A stretch of 62,132 bases of DNA from Myxococcales bacterium. Its GTDB lineage: Bacteria > Myxococcota_A > SURF-8. Shown in pieces: positions 1-8,521 of this stretch. The stretch spans positions 1 through 62,132 of the forward strand of contig QZKR01000058.1 in assembly GCA_003598065.1 (NCBI GenBank), written 5' to 3'. The first letter of the stretch is position 1; each line of letters begins with the position of its first letter. The notes under the pieces were generated by a model. That model was not told the DNA's origin. It saw only the letters and a program-made list of their open reading frames with translations, and made no database searches. The position numbers and the translations under genes were made by a program.

Positions 1-549
1 CTTGTCCCCTATGGCGTCGAATTCGCTGACGTCGGAAGGGTGGCCTTCCTGATCGACGGGATTGATCTGAACGCCGTTGAGCACGATCGGCCGCTCGCCG
101 CAGTTTTCCAGTTCGAGCGTCTTTTCGGCGCGGCTGTTGAACTGCACGGCGCCGAAATCGACGACGCTGGGCCGCGGGCAGAGGCCCACGACGCCGCCGT
201 CGTCCCCGTCCGTCGCGTCCTCGCCGTCGTCGCCGTCGGGCTTGTCGCCGTCGGGCGGCTCCGGGCAGACGCAGTAAGTCTCGCCCTGGCAGTAGCAAAG
301 CGGGCTGATAGCCTCACACTCGCTCGTCTGCCGGCACTCGTAGGCGAGGCAGGTCCCTTCCGTGCTGCATTCCTCGAAGGCTCCGCAGTCGGCGGTCTCG
401 ATGCAGTCAACGCCCGTGTCGTAAGTGGGGCCTGGCAGGTCTTCATCGCCATTCGACGGGTTCGCCGGATTTCCGCCCGCGCACGCCGCGAGAATCATCG
501 CCGCCAGGAGAAGGCAGGCTTCAATCACGCTCTTATCATTGTGTTTCAT
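1..549 (-). CDS. Cysteine-rich lipoprotein with start of a choice-of-anchor-type domain (3' end outside window)
   Basis: Reading leftward from the ATG at 549, an open frame runs off the window edge, giving 183 visible residues. The N-terminus is a lipoprotein signal (hydrophobic run ending ILAAC, Cys at about residue 23), so the protein is probably an exported lipoprotein. Next comes a stretch with about a dozen cysteines spaced like the modules seen in other lipoproteins here, then an acidic linker rich in D-G-D triplets. The last part (VDFGAVQFNSRAEKTLEL) matches the opening strand of ASH/choice-of-anchor D domains, as in the neighbouring gene. GAGGTG just upstream of the ATG serves as ribosome binding site. 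Function is unknown; binding or structural roles are inferred from domain type only. The open frame on the opposite strand over 40-582 is a shadow. Confidence 0.75.
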   Translation of the reverse strand, partial: MKHNDKSVIEACLLLAAMILAACAGGNPANPSNGDEDLPGPTYDTGVDCIETADCGAFEECSTEGTCLAYECRQTSECEAISPLCYCQGETYCVCPEPPDGDKPDGDDGEDATDGDDGGVVGLCPRPSVVDFGAVQFNSRAEKTLELENCGERPIVLNGVQINPVDQEGHPSDVSEFDAIGDK

Positions 550-591
550 TTCACACCTCGATTCCACGGGTTTGTGACCTAATTTCATAAG

Positions 592-2571
592 TCATAGCCG
601 GCCGCCAGCTTCGCCCCCGGTGGCCCTTTCTGTCGGGGGCGAAGGCTGGGGGGAAATTTCTCCTCGCCGCGCGCCATCGACGCCCGTGCAGGTGACGGGC
701 AGATAGGTGTATGTCGGATCGACGAGAAGCGAATTGGAGCGGATTTCGAGCATGGCGGCGTAGGACCCGCGTTCGCCGGGGCAGCACGAAAGGGCGATCG
801 TCGCGCTTTCCTCGCTGCCGAGGCTCGCCGGGAGGTTGTCAACGTCGTCCGTATCCGGCGGGGGATCGAGGTCCAGGTCGAAAACGCCGCCGGCTTCGTC
901 CTGAAGATCGGCGCTCGCCACCTCCAGGAAAAGCGCTCCGACGTTGGCGATTTCGATCAACTGCGTCGCGCAGGCCCCCACGGGAACGTTGCCGAACGCA
1001 TAGCTGGGAAACGGGTCGAGCCGCAGTTCCGGCGCGACGCCCATGCCGCGGAGAGAATAACGGCGTTCCTTTGGCTCGTCGTCGCCGGTGCGGATCCGGG
1101 CGATGATGGCGTTTTCGCGGCGGATGCGGTCGCGCGGCCGGAAATCGACTTCGAAGACGGCCTCCTGGGAGCCGAAGAGCCACGCGCCGCTCGCGGCGTC
1201 GGCGTGCAGCGAAAATTCGTATCCTTCGTTTTCTTCCAGAGAGATCGTTTCGACGTATACGGCCGCCGCGTTCGAATTGCCCACCCGGCAGGTCGCGGTG
1301 GCGATGCCGCCGAGCGGAACCTGCCCGAAAGGATGAAGCTCGGCGTCGGCGACGCCGCCGTCCGCCTGATCGCAGGTCAGCGACATCTGTTCGATGTCGG
1401 CGCGCACCAGGGCGCCGATCGGCACGCTGAACAGCCCGCCGCCGCCGCTCATGACGGCGTCGGTGATGACGACGAGCTGCGCCGCGTCGGGACCGGCGGT
1501 CGATGGTTCGTAGGCGATCATGACGCGGAAGCACTCGCCCGGAAGCAGCCTGACCGGCAGGGTTTCCGACCAGACGAAGCTGAATTTGTCGGGCGTCTCC
1601 GATTGCAGCGCGATGCTCAGCACCCGCACCGGCTCGGGGACGCCGCACTGGCAGAAGGTGATTTCCTGTTCCCGTCGCAGGACGACGGAGATTTCGCCGA
1701 AATCCACTTCCTCCGGGTCCATGCACAGCGAGGCGGCGCTTCCGGCGTTGACGTTCGCTCCGGTCGCGAGGCGGTTTTCCGCCTCGAAGTCGTCGGGATC
1801 GGCGTGGCCGTCGGCGTCGGCGTCGTTGACGAGAATGAAGGCGTTCAGCAGCCGGTCGGCGATGAGGCCGGCCAGGCCCGTGTTGTGCTCGGCGTCCACG
1901 CGAATGACGTCGAGGCGAATGTCGTTGGAATCGACGCCCAGTTTGCCGCCGATGTCGCTGATGTCGAACTCGCCGAGATCGAGCACGGCCAGCCAATGAA
2001 AGATTTCGCCGTTGCGATAGAAGAGGTGGTCGGAGTCGGGCCGGAAGCGGAGGCGTCCGCCGAGGTCCAGAACAACCTCGATGTCTCTTCCGTCGTCGAG
2101 CGTTCCTTCAAGCCGGAAGGGCGTTGTTGCCGCCAGCGTGAGGTCGAAGGAGCAGAAGGCCGCATCGACCGGCGGATAAATAGCCAAGCGCATCATTTCG
2201 GGCGTCGTCAGCGGAAACGTCACCTCGCCGTCGGTGGACGACAGCGCGACGCCCTGCGTCGTGTCGCAGGAGGGGGAGATGGAGAAAAAAACGCCGGAGA
2301 CGGTCAGTTCGCCGTGCGTCCAGTGCGCCCGCCGGCCCACTTCGCCCGTCGCATCGAAGGCCACGTAGATGATCGCCGGGTTGCCGTCGCCCGAGCCCGT
2401 GCCGACGGGAAAATCGGCGAACCCGACGTCAGGCGGATCGGCGTCGGAGTCCTCTTCGTCGCTGTCCGCGCCATTTTCGGACGGCTTATTTTCTCCTTCG
2501 CAACCGGGCAGAGCCGCCAGCGCCGCCGCGCAAACGCACAGCGCCACGAACCCGAGCGTCAGGCGTTTCAT
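592..2571 (-). CDS. Lipoprotein with tandem choice-of-anchor D (ASH-like) domains
   Basis: A 659-residue protein beginning MKRLTLGFV with a clear lipobox (LPGC, Cys24) and an acidic linker. The first half is an all-beta region without a recognised family, followed by an EF-hand-like loop (DADADGHADPDD). The second half holds three repeats with the pattern FGxVPxG...N, typical of choice-of-anchor D/ASH beta-sandwich domains. The frame stays open to 3048, but that extra part is arginine-rich and overlaps the regulator gene, so it is a shadow. The start at 2571 has a good AAGAAGGGGGG ribosome site and overlaps the stop of the upstream regulator by ATGA, implying translational coupling. It is most likely an envelope lipoprotein; its ligand is unknown. 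Confidence 0.8.
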   Translation of the reverse strand: MKRLTLGFVALCVCAAALAALPGCEGENKPSENGADSDEEDSDADPPDVGFADFPVGTGSGDGNPAIIYVAFDATGEVGRRAHWTHGELTVSGVFFSISPSCDTTQGVALSSTDGEVTFPLTTPEMMRLAIYPPVDAAFCSFDLTLAATTPFRLEGTLDDGRDIEVVLDLGGRLRFRPDSDHLFYRNGEIFHWLAVLDLGEFDISDIGGKLGVDSNDIRLDVIRVDAEHNTGLAGLIADRLLNAFILVNDADADGHADPDDFEAENRLATGANVNAGSAASLCMDPEEVDFGEISVVLRREQEITFCQCGVPEPVRVLSIALQSETPDKFSFVWSETLPVRLLPGECFRVMIAYEPSTAGPDAAQLVVITDAVMSGGGGLFSVPIGALVRADIEQMSLTCDQADGGVADAELHPFGQVPLGGIATATCRVGNSNAAAVYVETISLEENEGYEFSLHADAASGAWLFGSQEAVFEVDFRPRDRIRRENAIIARIRTGDDEPKERRYSLRGMGVAPELRLDPFPSYAFGNVPVGACATQLIEIANVGALFLEVASADLQDEAGGVFDLDLDPPPDTDDVDNLPASLGSEESATIALSCCPGERGSYAAMLEIRSNSLLVDPTYTYLPVTCTGVDGARRGEISPQPSPPTERATGGEAGGRL

Positions 2572-3491
2572 GACCGCACCCCCCTTCTTGCGCGCGACCG
2601 CCGCTCGTCTCCGTCGTCCCGTTCGACGTCCGCGGCGCGCCGCACGAACGGGAACAGCTGCACGTTGAGGCGGCACACCGTTTCGATCGGCTCGTCCTCG
2701 GCCACGATCGCGTCCAACTCCTGCATGAACTCGCGCACGCGTTCGCGCAACGCCTGCGCCTGGCGCTGAGAGATGGCGACGGTCGCGCCGACGACCAGAC
2801 GATCCTCCTGCGGATGGGCTTCGATCGACTTTTCGCCGAGTTCGATCATCCGGCGATGGAAGGACCGCACGGCGAGTTTGGCCACCGGATCGCGGTCGAG
2901 CCGGTCGCCGTAGCCGCCGATCATCGGCTCGGCCTGCTTCAACCGTCCTTTCCCATCGCGCACGAGGAAGCCGAGCGCGACGAGCTTCTCCACTCCTTCC
3001 TTCGCCTGGCGCGGCGAAATCGACGGAATGAGCGTTTTGGCGATCCACTCCGGATCTTCCTTGAAAGCCGGCAGGGCCACGAGTTCCCGCAAGGCGGGCA
3101 GATACCAGTCGGAATAGAACTCGTAACGCACCAGCGCTTCGTTTTTCCGCAGGGTCGGCGGACGCAGCGAACGCAACTGCTCGACGCAGGCGGCGCGATC
3201 GGTGTCGCGCTTGGCCTGCTTCATCGCCGCCAGAAGCGAGAAATACTGCGTCTGGCGCGGCGTCAGCCCCAGGGCGCGGGCGTAACGCGCCGCCGCCTCG
3301 GCGGAGAGCTTGGCCTTTCCCTTGGCGACCTGCCAGAAATGGTTGGAGCGCGCCGAATAACCGGCGAGCCGCTGCAAAAAACGATAGGAGAATTTGCCGT
3401 CCTGGCGGTTGAGGTCGGCGTAGGCGTCTTGCAGAAAGGCCTGGAAGTCGTTGTAGTCATACACACTGATTGTGAGCTTGAGTTTAGGCAT
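2568..3491 (-). CDS. TIGR02147-family protein (putative regulator)
   Basis: A 307-residue soluble protein. The opening (SVYDYNDFQAFLQDAYAD), a helical segment near residues 35-75 and the central DWYLPALREL region match the TIGR02147 family, first described in Fibrobacter and common in Bdellovibrio-like and deltaproteobacterial genomes. Family members look like a helix-turn-helix plus winged-helix protein; the region with IPSISPRQAKEGVEKLVALGFL fits a winged-helix turn. Function is not established; a transcriptional role is inferred. The gene overlaps the downstream lipoprotein by four bases, so the pair is coupled. A promoter (TTGACC, 18 bp, TATTAT) lies just upstream. The last 20 residues are arginine-rich and may be disordered. 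Confidence 0.8.
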   Translation of the reverse strand: MPKLKLTISVYDYNDFQAFLQDAYADLNRQDGKFSYRFLQRLAGYSARSNHFWQVAKGKAKLSAEAAARYARALGLTPRQTQYFSLLAAMKQAKRDTDRAACVEQLRSLRPPTLRKNEALVRYEFYSDWYLPALRELVALPAFKEDPEWIAKTLIPSISPRQAKEGVEKLVALGFLVRDGKGRLKQAEPMIGGYGDRLDRDPVAKLAVRSFHRRMIELGEKSIEAHPQEDRLVVGATVAISQRQAQALRERVREFMQELDAIVAEDEPIETVCRLNVQLFPFVRRAADVERDDGDERRSRARRGVRS

Positions 3492-3520
3492 AGTCGCCCT
3501 TAACCCGTTATTACAGCCCT

Positions 3521-3550
3521 ATAATACGGCTTTGGAAAGAAGAAGGTCAA
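3521..3550 (-). promoter_or_regulatory. Sigma70-type promoter for the TIGR02147 gene
   Basis: On the minus strand TTGACC (3550-3545) and TATTAT (3526-3521) are separated by 18 bp, about 30 bp upstream of the ATG at 3491. The match to -35/-10 consensus is good. No operator is recognised, though regulators of this kind could be autoregulated. Confidence 0.6.
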
Positions 3551-3608
3551 TCGTAATCGGAGGAGGATGGGTTGATTTCGTATAATTTTGTTACACAGCA
3601 GAAAAGCG

Positions 3609-3670
3609 AAAAAAACCAGCCCTGCGATCCGATGACGCGATGAAAATTCCGGGGCGGACTCAAGGCTGGT
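3609..3670 (-). terminator. Intrinsic terminator of carAB, overlapping the carB stop
   Basis: On the minus strand ACCAGCCTT (3670-3662) pairs with AGGGCTGGT (3623-3615) and is followed at once by TTTTTT (3614-3609). The left arm contains the carB stop codon. The loop is long (about 38 nt) and probably folds internally. Confidence 0.55.
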
Positions 3671-6600
3671 ATTCGTCCCAGGCGCGGATGTCGAGCTGAT
3701 CGATGGTGAGCGCCACCATGGCGCGGGCCAGCCGTCGCGCCAGCTGGAAATTGGTGAACAGGGGGATGCCCAGATCGACGGCGGCGCGGCGGATGAGGTA
3801 GCCGTCCTGCGTCTCCTCCGTCGAATATTCCTTGTGAATGTTGACGACGAGATCGATCTTGCCGGCGTGCAGGTACTCCACGACGCTCGGCGATTTCTTC
3901 TCGCGCTCCTTGTGCAGCGGCGTGATCGACAGCCCCTGCTCGGTGAGATAGGCCGCCGTCCCCGCCGTGCCGTAGAGCGGCAGCCCGAGCGAGGCAAGCT
4001 GGCGCGCCGATTCCACGAAGTCCTGCTTGTCGCGCTCGCGGCCGATGCACAGCATGACGCCTTTTTTCGGGTAGTGGAAACCCGTGGACAGAAGCGACTT
4101 CAACAGCGCTTCTTCCACGTCGTTGCCGAAGCAGGCCACTTCGCCCGTCGAGGCCATTTCGACGCCGAGCATCGGGTCCGCGCCGCCCAGGCGGGAGAAG
4201 GAGAATTGCGGGGCCTTGATGGCGATGTAGTCGAGGTCGATCGAGTCGGCTCTAACGGGTCTCGCGTGGCCGAGCATCCGCTCGACGGCTACCTGGATGA
4301 AGTTCACTTTCGTCGTTTTCGAGACGAACGGGAAGCTGCGCGAGGCGCGCAGATTGCATTCGATCACCTTCACCATGTTGTCGCGCGCCAGAAACTGGAT
4401 GTTGAAAGGTCCGGTGATCGCCAGTTCGCGGGAGATCTTGCGCGTGATCTGCTTGATCTTGCGCAGGGTGCGCAGATACACCTTCTGCGCCGGCAGCATC
4501 AGGGTGGCGTCGCCGGAATGGACGCCCGCCTTCTCCACATGCTCGCTGAGCGCGTAGGCGACGAGTTCGCCCTTGTCGGCCACGGCGTCGATTTCGATTT
4601 CCTTGGAATCCACCTCGTATTTCGAGACCACGATCGGATGCTCGGGACTCATCCGCGTCGCCTTGCTCACATAGTTGATGAGCTGATCCTCGTTGTAGGC
4701 CACGCACATCGCCGCGCCGGAAAGCACGTAGGAGGGCCGGACGAGGATGGGAAAGCCGAGTCTCTGCGCCGCCTCGGCGAGCTTCGCGGCGGAGGACGCC
4801 TCGGCCCAGTCCGGCTGATCGATTTTGAGCTGGTCGCACAGCGAGCTGAATTTGTGGCGGTCCTCGGCGCGGTCGATGCTTTCGGCGCTCGTGCCCAAAA
4901 GGCGCACGCCGGCCTTGGCCAGCGTCATCGCCAGATTGTTCGGGACCTGACCGCCCACGGAGACGACGACGCCCTGCGGCTGCTCCTTCTCCCACAGGTC
5001 GCGGACCGTCTCGACGCTGATCTCGTCGAAGTAAAGCCGATCGCAGACGTCGTAGTCGGTGGAGACCGTCTCCGGGTTGTAGTTCAGAAGAATCGATTCG
5101 TAATCCAGCCGGCGGCAGGTTTCGACGGCGTTGACGCAGCACCAGTCGAATTCGACCGACGAGCCGATGCGGTAGGCGCCCGAGCCCAAGACGAGGATTT
5201 TGTCGCGATGGGTGGGCGTGACGTCGTCGAAATCGGCGTTGTAGGTCAGGTAGAGGTAGTTCGTCTCGGCCGGGTACTCGGCGGCAAGCGTGTCGATCTG
5301 CTTCACGCACGGCGTAAGACCGGCCGAATGGCGCAAGGCGCGGACGGCGTCCTCCGAATGTTTGAAGGCGCGGCCGATCTGGCGGTCGGAAAAGCCCATC
5401 TGCTTCGCTTCGCGCAGCGTCTCTTTATCGAGCGGCCAGCTTGCGGCCTTGAGGCGCGATTCCATCTCGACGATGGCGCGGAGCTTCATGAGGAAATAGG
5501 CGTCGATGTGCGTCAGGGCGGCGACGTCGGAGACGGCGAAGCCGCGCCTGAATCCCTCGGCGATCGCGAACAGGCGCCGGGGGGAGGGACGGGCGATCGC
5601 GTCGCGCAAGGCGTCGTCGTCCATCCCGGCGTGCTCGGTGGGCGAGAAAGCGAGACCATCGACGCCGATGTGCAGCATGCGCAATGCCTTCTGCACGACC
5701 TCCTCGAAGCGCCGGCCGATGGCCATCACCTCGCCGACCGATTTCATCTCCGGGCCGAGTTCGTGGCGCACATGCTGGAACTTTTCCAGATCCCAGCGGG
5801 GGATCTTGAGCACAAGGTAATCCAGGGCCGGTTCGAAGAAGGCGGCCGTGCGGCGGGTGATGACGTTGGCGAGATCGACGAGCGTGTAGCCGAGCGCAAG
5901 CTTCGCCGCGACGTAGGCGAGGGGGTAGCCGGTGGCCTTTGACGCCAGGGCTGAGGAGCGCGACAGCCGCGCGTTGACCTCGATGACGCGGTAGTCGCCC
6001 GTATCGGGGCAAAGGGCGTACTGGATGTTGCATTCGCCGATGATCCCCAATGTCCGGATCACCTTGATGGAGATGGCGCGCAGCATGTGGTAGTCGTGAT
6101 TGGTGAGCGTCTGGCTGGGCGCGACGACGATCGACTCGCCGGTATGGATGCCGAGCGGGTCGATGTTTTCCATGTTGCAGACGGTGATGCAGTTGTCGCG
6201 CGCGTCGCGCACGACCTCGTATTCGACTTCCTTCCAGCCGGAGAGACATTCCTCGACCAGCACCTGCGGGATGCCGGCGAAAGCGCGCGGCAGGACTTCG
6301 TCCAGTTCTTCCACGGTGCGGACGATCGCCGAGCCTTTGCCGCCCAGGGCGAACGCCCCGCGCAGGATCACCGGCAGGCCGATCCGTTGGACGGCGCGCC
6401 GCGCCTGCTCGGCGTTGGCGCAAGCCACGGAGCGGGCCGTTTTCACGCCGATGCGCGACAGCACGTCGATGAACCGCGCCCGGTCCTCCGTGTCGAGAAT
6501 CGTCTCGACCGGCGTGCCGAGCACGCGGACGTGGTTGTCCTTGAGCGCGCCCGAGCGATAGAGTTCAACGCCGCAGTTGAGGGCCGTCTGTCCGCCGAAG

Positions 6601-6875
6601 CTCAGCAGGATGGCGTCCACGCGCTCGCGCTCGATCACCTTGCCCACGAAATACGGATCGACCGGGAGGAAGTAGACGCGGTCGGCCATGTTCTCCGAGG
6701 TCTGGATCGTGGCGATGTTGGGGTTGACCAGGACGGTGCGGATGCCTTCCTCGCGCAGCGCCTTGATCGCCTGCGAGCCGGAGTAATCGAACTCGCCGGC
6801 TTCGCCGATTTTCAGGGCGCCGGAGCCTAGGATCAGCACTTTTTTCGGTTTGTGCGGCAGGTAATTTCCAAACAT
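3660..6875 (-). CDS. carB: Carbamoyl-phosphate synthase large subunit, Bacteroidetes/eukaryote-like type
   Basis: A 1071-residue protein, full length for CarB (about 1070). It makes carbamoyl phosphate from bicarbonate, ammonia supplied by CarA, and two ATP, for pyrimidine and arginine synthesis. Two homologous ATP-grasp halves are visible: the first opens with LGSGALKIGEAGEFDYSGSQ, the second with VLGSGAYRIGSSVEFDWC; the C-terminal ~150 residues form the MGS-like regulatory domain. Wording such as GQVPNNLA, KQIDTLAAEYP, ASRSFPFVSKT and EMASTGEVACFG resembles Bacteroidetes CarB and eukaryotic CPS1/CAD rather than the E. coli enzyme (comparison from memory). The start at 6875 lies 6 bp after carA, so the two are co-transcribed. 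A long plus-strand open frame opposite (3834-5942) is a high-GC shadow. Confidence 0.96.
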   Translation of the reverse strand: MFGNYLPHKPKKVLILGSGALKIGEAGEFDYSGSQAIKALREEGIRTVLVNPNIATIQTSENMADRVYFLPVDPYFVGKVIERERVDAILLSFGGQTALNCGVELYRSGALKDNHVRVLGTPVETILDTEDRARFIDVLSRIGVKTARSVACANAEQARRAVQRIGLPVILRGAFALGGKGSAIVRTVEELDEVLPRAFAGIPQVLVEECLSGWKEVEYEVVRDARDNCITVCNMENIDPLGIHTGESIVVAPSQTLTNHDYHMLRAISIKVIRTLGIIGECNIQYALCPDTGDYRVIEVNARLSRSSALASKATGYPLAYVAAKLALGYTLVDLANVITRRTAAFFEPALDYLVLKIPRWDLEKFQHVRHELGPEMKSVGEVMAIGRRFEEVVQKALRMLHIGVDGLAFSPTEHAGMDDDALRDAIARPSPRRLFAIAEGFRRGFAVSDVAALTHIDAYFLMKLRAIVEMESRLKAASWPLDKETLREAKQMGFSDRQIGRAFKHSEDAVRALRHSAGLTPCVKQIDTLAAEYPAETNYLYLTYNADFDDVTPTHRDKILVLGSGAYRIGSSVEFDWCCVNAVETCRRLDYESILLNYNPETVSTDYDVCDRLYFDEISVETVRDLWEKEQPQGVVVSVGGQVPNNLAMTLAKAGVRLLGTSAESIDRAEDRHKFSSLCDQLKIDQPDWAEASSAAKLAEAAQRLGFPILVRPSYVLSGAAMCVAYNEDQLINYVSKATRMSPEHPIVVSKYEVDSKEIEIDAVADKGELVAYALSEHVEKAGVHSGDATLMLPAQKVYLRTLRKIKQITRKISRELAITGPFNIQFLARDNMVKVIECNLRASRSFPFVSKTTKVNFIQVAVERMLGHARPVRADSIDLDYIAIKAPQFSFSRLGGADPMLGVEMASTGEVACFGNDVEEALLKSLLSTGFHYPKKGVMLCIGRERDKQDFVESARQLASLGLPLYGTAGTAAYLTEQGLSITPLHKEREKKSPSVVEYLHAGKIDLVVNIHKEYSTEETQDGYLIRRAAVDLGIPLFTNFQLARRLARAMVALTIDQLDIRAWDEYQP

Positions 6876-6881
6876 GTCGAT

Positions 6882-7985
6882 CTACCGATGGTTGGCGAGC
6901 ACGCGGGCGAACTCGTCGAAAAGGTAATCCGTATCCGTCGGTCCGGGCGCGGCCTCGGGATGGAACTGCACGGAGAAAAACGGCTTGTGCCGATGGCGGA
7001 TGCCTTCGTTCGTGCCGTCGTTGATGTTCACGAACCACGTTTCCCAGTCGGGCGGAATCGAATCCTCGACGACGGCGTAACCGTGGTTCTGGCTGGTGAT
7101 GACGCCGCGCCGCGTGAGCAGGTCCTGGCAGGGCTGGTTCTGCGAGCGATGGCCGTATTTCAGTTTGTAGGTGTCGGCTCCGGCGGCCAGCGCCAGCACC
7201 TGATTGCCGAGGCAGATGCCGAAAATCGGCTTCTCCTGGCTCAAAAGAGCGCGAATCTGCATCACCAGCGCGCCGACGTCCTTAGGATCGCCGGGGCCGT
7301 TGGAGAGGATCACGCCGTCGTAGTCGAATTCGCTGGCCAACAGATTGGCGTTCCAGGGCACGCGGTGCACGGTGATGCCGCGCCGCAGGAGCGAGCGGAT
7401 GATGTTGCGCTTCCCGCCGCAATCGACGAACAGCACGCTCCGCGCCCCGGCCTGGTAGGTGACAGGCTCGCGGCAGGAAACCTGATCGACGGCGGATTTC
7501 ATGTCGATGGTCGGCGCGCCGAGGGTATCGTCCTCGTTTTCCGGGCAGAGCTTGCCCTCCATCGTGCCGTGTTCGCGCAGGATTCGGGTAAGGGCGCGCG
7601 TGTCAACGCCGGCGATTACGGGCACGCCAGCCTCTTGCATCCATTCGTCGAGGCCGTGGTGGGCGGTGTGGTGGCTCCAATGGGGGGAAGCTTCCGATAC
7701 GACCAGTCCCAGAAGCTGCACGCGGTCCGATTCGTAGGGCTCGCTTTCCAGACCATTTTTCTCGCGGCGGAATAGCGGCACGCCGTAGTTGCCGATCAAG
7801 GGGTAGGTCATGACCAGAATCTGGCCTTTATACGACGGATCGGTGAACGACTCGACGTAACCGGTCATGCCGGTGTTGAAGACGACTTCGCCGGTCACCG
7901 TCCGCTCGTCGCCGAAACCGAATCCGCGCCAAACGGAGCCGTCTCCCAAGATAAGCTTCATCCGCCGTGCCTGCAACGTGGTCAC
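6882..7985 (-). CDS. carA: Carbamoyl-phosphate synthase small (glutaminase) subunit
   Basis: A 367-residue class I glutamine amidotransferase that hydrolyses glutamine and channels ammonia to CarB. The N-terminal CPSase_sm domain (LILGDGSVWRGFGFG) is followed by the amidotransferase domain with nucleophile motif FGICLGNQ and the His-Glu pair in VQFHPE. Residues such as NHGYAV, NDGTNEGI and PGPTDTDYLFD again resemble the CPS1/CAD branch. A GTG at 7985 is chosen because AAAGGAGGAGGT lies at ideal spacing; an internal ATG at 7961 would give 359 residues and lacks its own ribosome site, and an in-frame ATG at 8045 lies upstream of the Shine-Dalgarno. A possible promoter (TTGCCA, 18 bp, TAGGAA) lies upstream; no pyrimidine attenuator was recognised. 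Confidence 0.95.
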   Translation of the reverse strand: MTTLQARRMKLILGDGSVWRGFGFGDERTVTGEVVFNTGMTGYVESFTDPSYKGQILVMTYPLIGNYGVPLFRREKNGLESEPYESDRVQLLGLVVSEASPHWSHHTAHHGLDEWMQEAGVPVIAGVDTRALTRILREHGTMEGKLCPENEDDTLGAPTIDMKSAVDQVSCREPVTYQAGARSVLFVDCGGKRNIIRSLLRRGITVHRVPWNANLLASEFDYDGVILSNGPGDPKDVGALVMQIRALLSQEKPIFGICLGNQVLALAAGADTYKLKYGHRSQNQPCQDLLTRRGVITSQNHGYAVVEDSIPPDWETWFVNINDGTNEGIRHRHKPFFSVQFHPEAAPGPTDTDYLFDEFARVLANHR

Positions 7986-8208
7986 AGACCTCCTCCTTTG
8001 CCGCGCGCCCCCCGGCCTTCTGACAATCGAACGCATTCCTAGCACAAGGCCGCCGGCCCTGGCAAGAGCGAAGGCGAAACGAATGGCGTTATTCGGAGAA
8101 GTTTAGTAAGGGAGCAGCCGCCCGGGGAGAAACATGGTGAAATCATAAAGCGAAACGGCCGGCATGCCACGCGCCAGACCGGCCATTACAGGGTTGATGG
8201 TTTCCGGA

Positions 8209-8400
8209 TCACGAACAGGTGCACTCGTCGTCCGAACTGCAGCAGTCCAGGATGATCGGTTCGTCGGCCCGTCTCACTTCCTCGCCGCATGTCTCGCAGA
8301 ACTCTTCGCGTCCTTTCGCCTGCAGCAAAACCTCGTTTCCGCAAGCGGGGCAGAAAAAGCTGGACATAGGGCTTCGCTCCACGACTTGCTTTCGGTCCAT
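8209..8400 (-). CDS. Small zinc-ribbon-like protein
   Basis: A 63-residue protein with two CxxC knuckles (CPACGNEVLL and CETCGEEVRR) spaced like a treble-clef or zinc-ribbon fold, and a C-terminal cluster DCCSSDDECTCS that could bind a second metal. The start at 8400 follows AAGGGG at good spacing; an internal Met at 8367 is possible. A 6-bp hairpin (8157-8162 with 8179-8184) lies downstream and may end transcription. No specific family is recognised; zinc binding is inferred from the cysteines. The frame extends upstream to 8736 but that part is antisense to the peptidase gene and low complexity. Confidence 0.6.
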   Translation of the reverse strand: MDRKQVVERSPMSSFFCPACGNEVLLQAKGREEFCETCGEEVRRADEPIILDCCSSDDECTCS

Positions 8401-8521
8401 GTGACTACCCCTTGTGATGTTCCCATCCCCGTCGTCGGCGTACCGCCCAATCGCGGCGCGTCCCATCAATAGAAGACAGCTCCCCCCGCTCGGACTATTC
8501 CGGGAAAGACCAAGAAAAATC

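Noticed and set aside
3834..5942. 702-codon plus-strand frame opposite carB
   Set aside because: carB is full length and unmistakable; the opposite frame has no recognisable domain.
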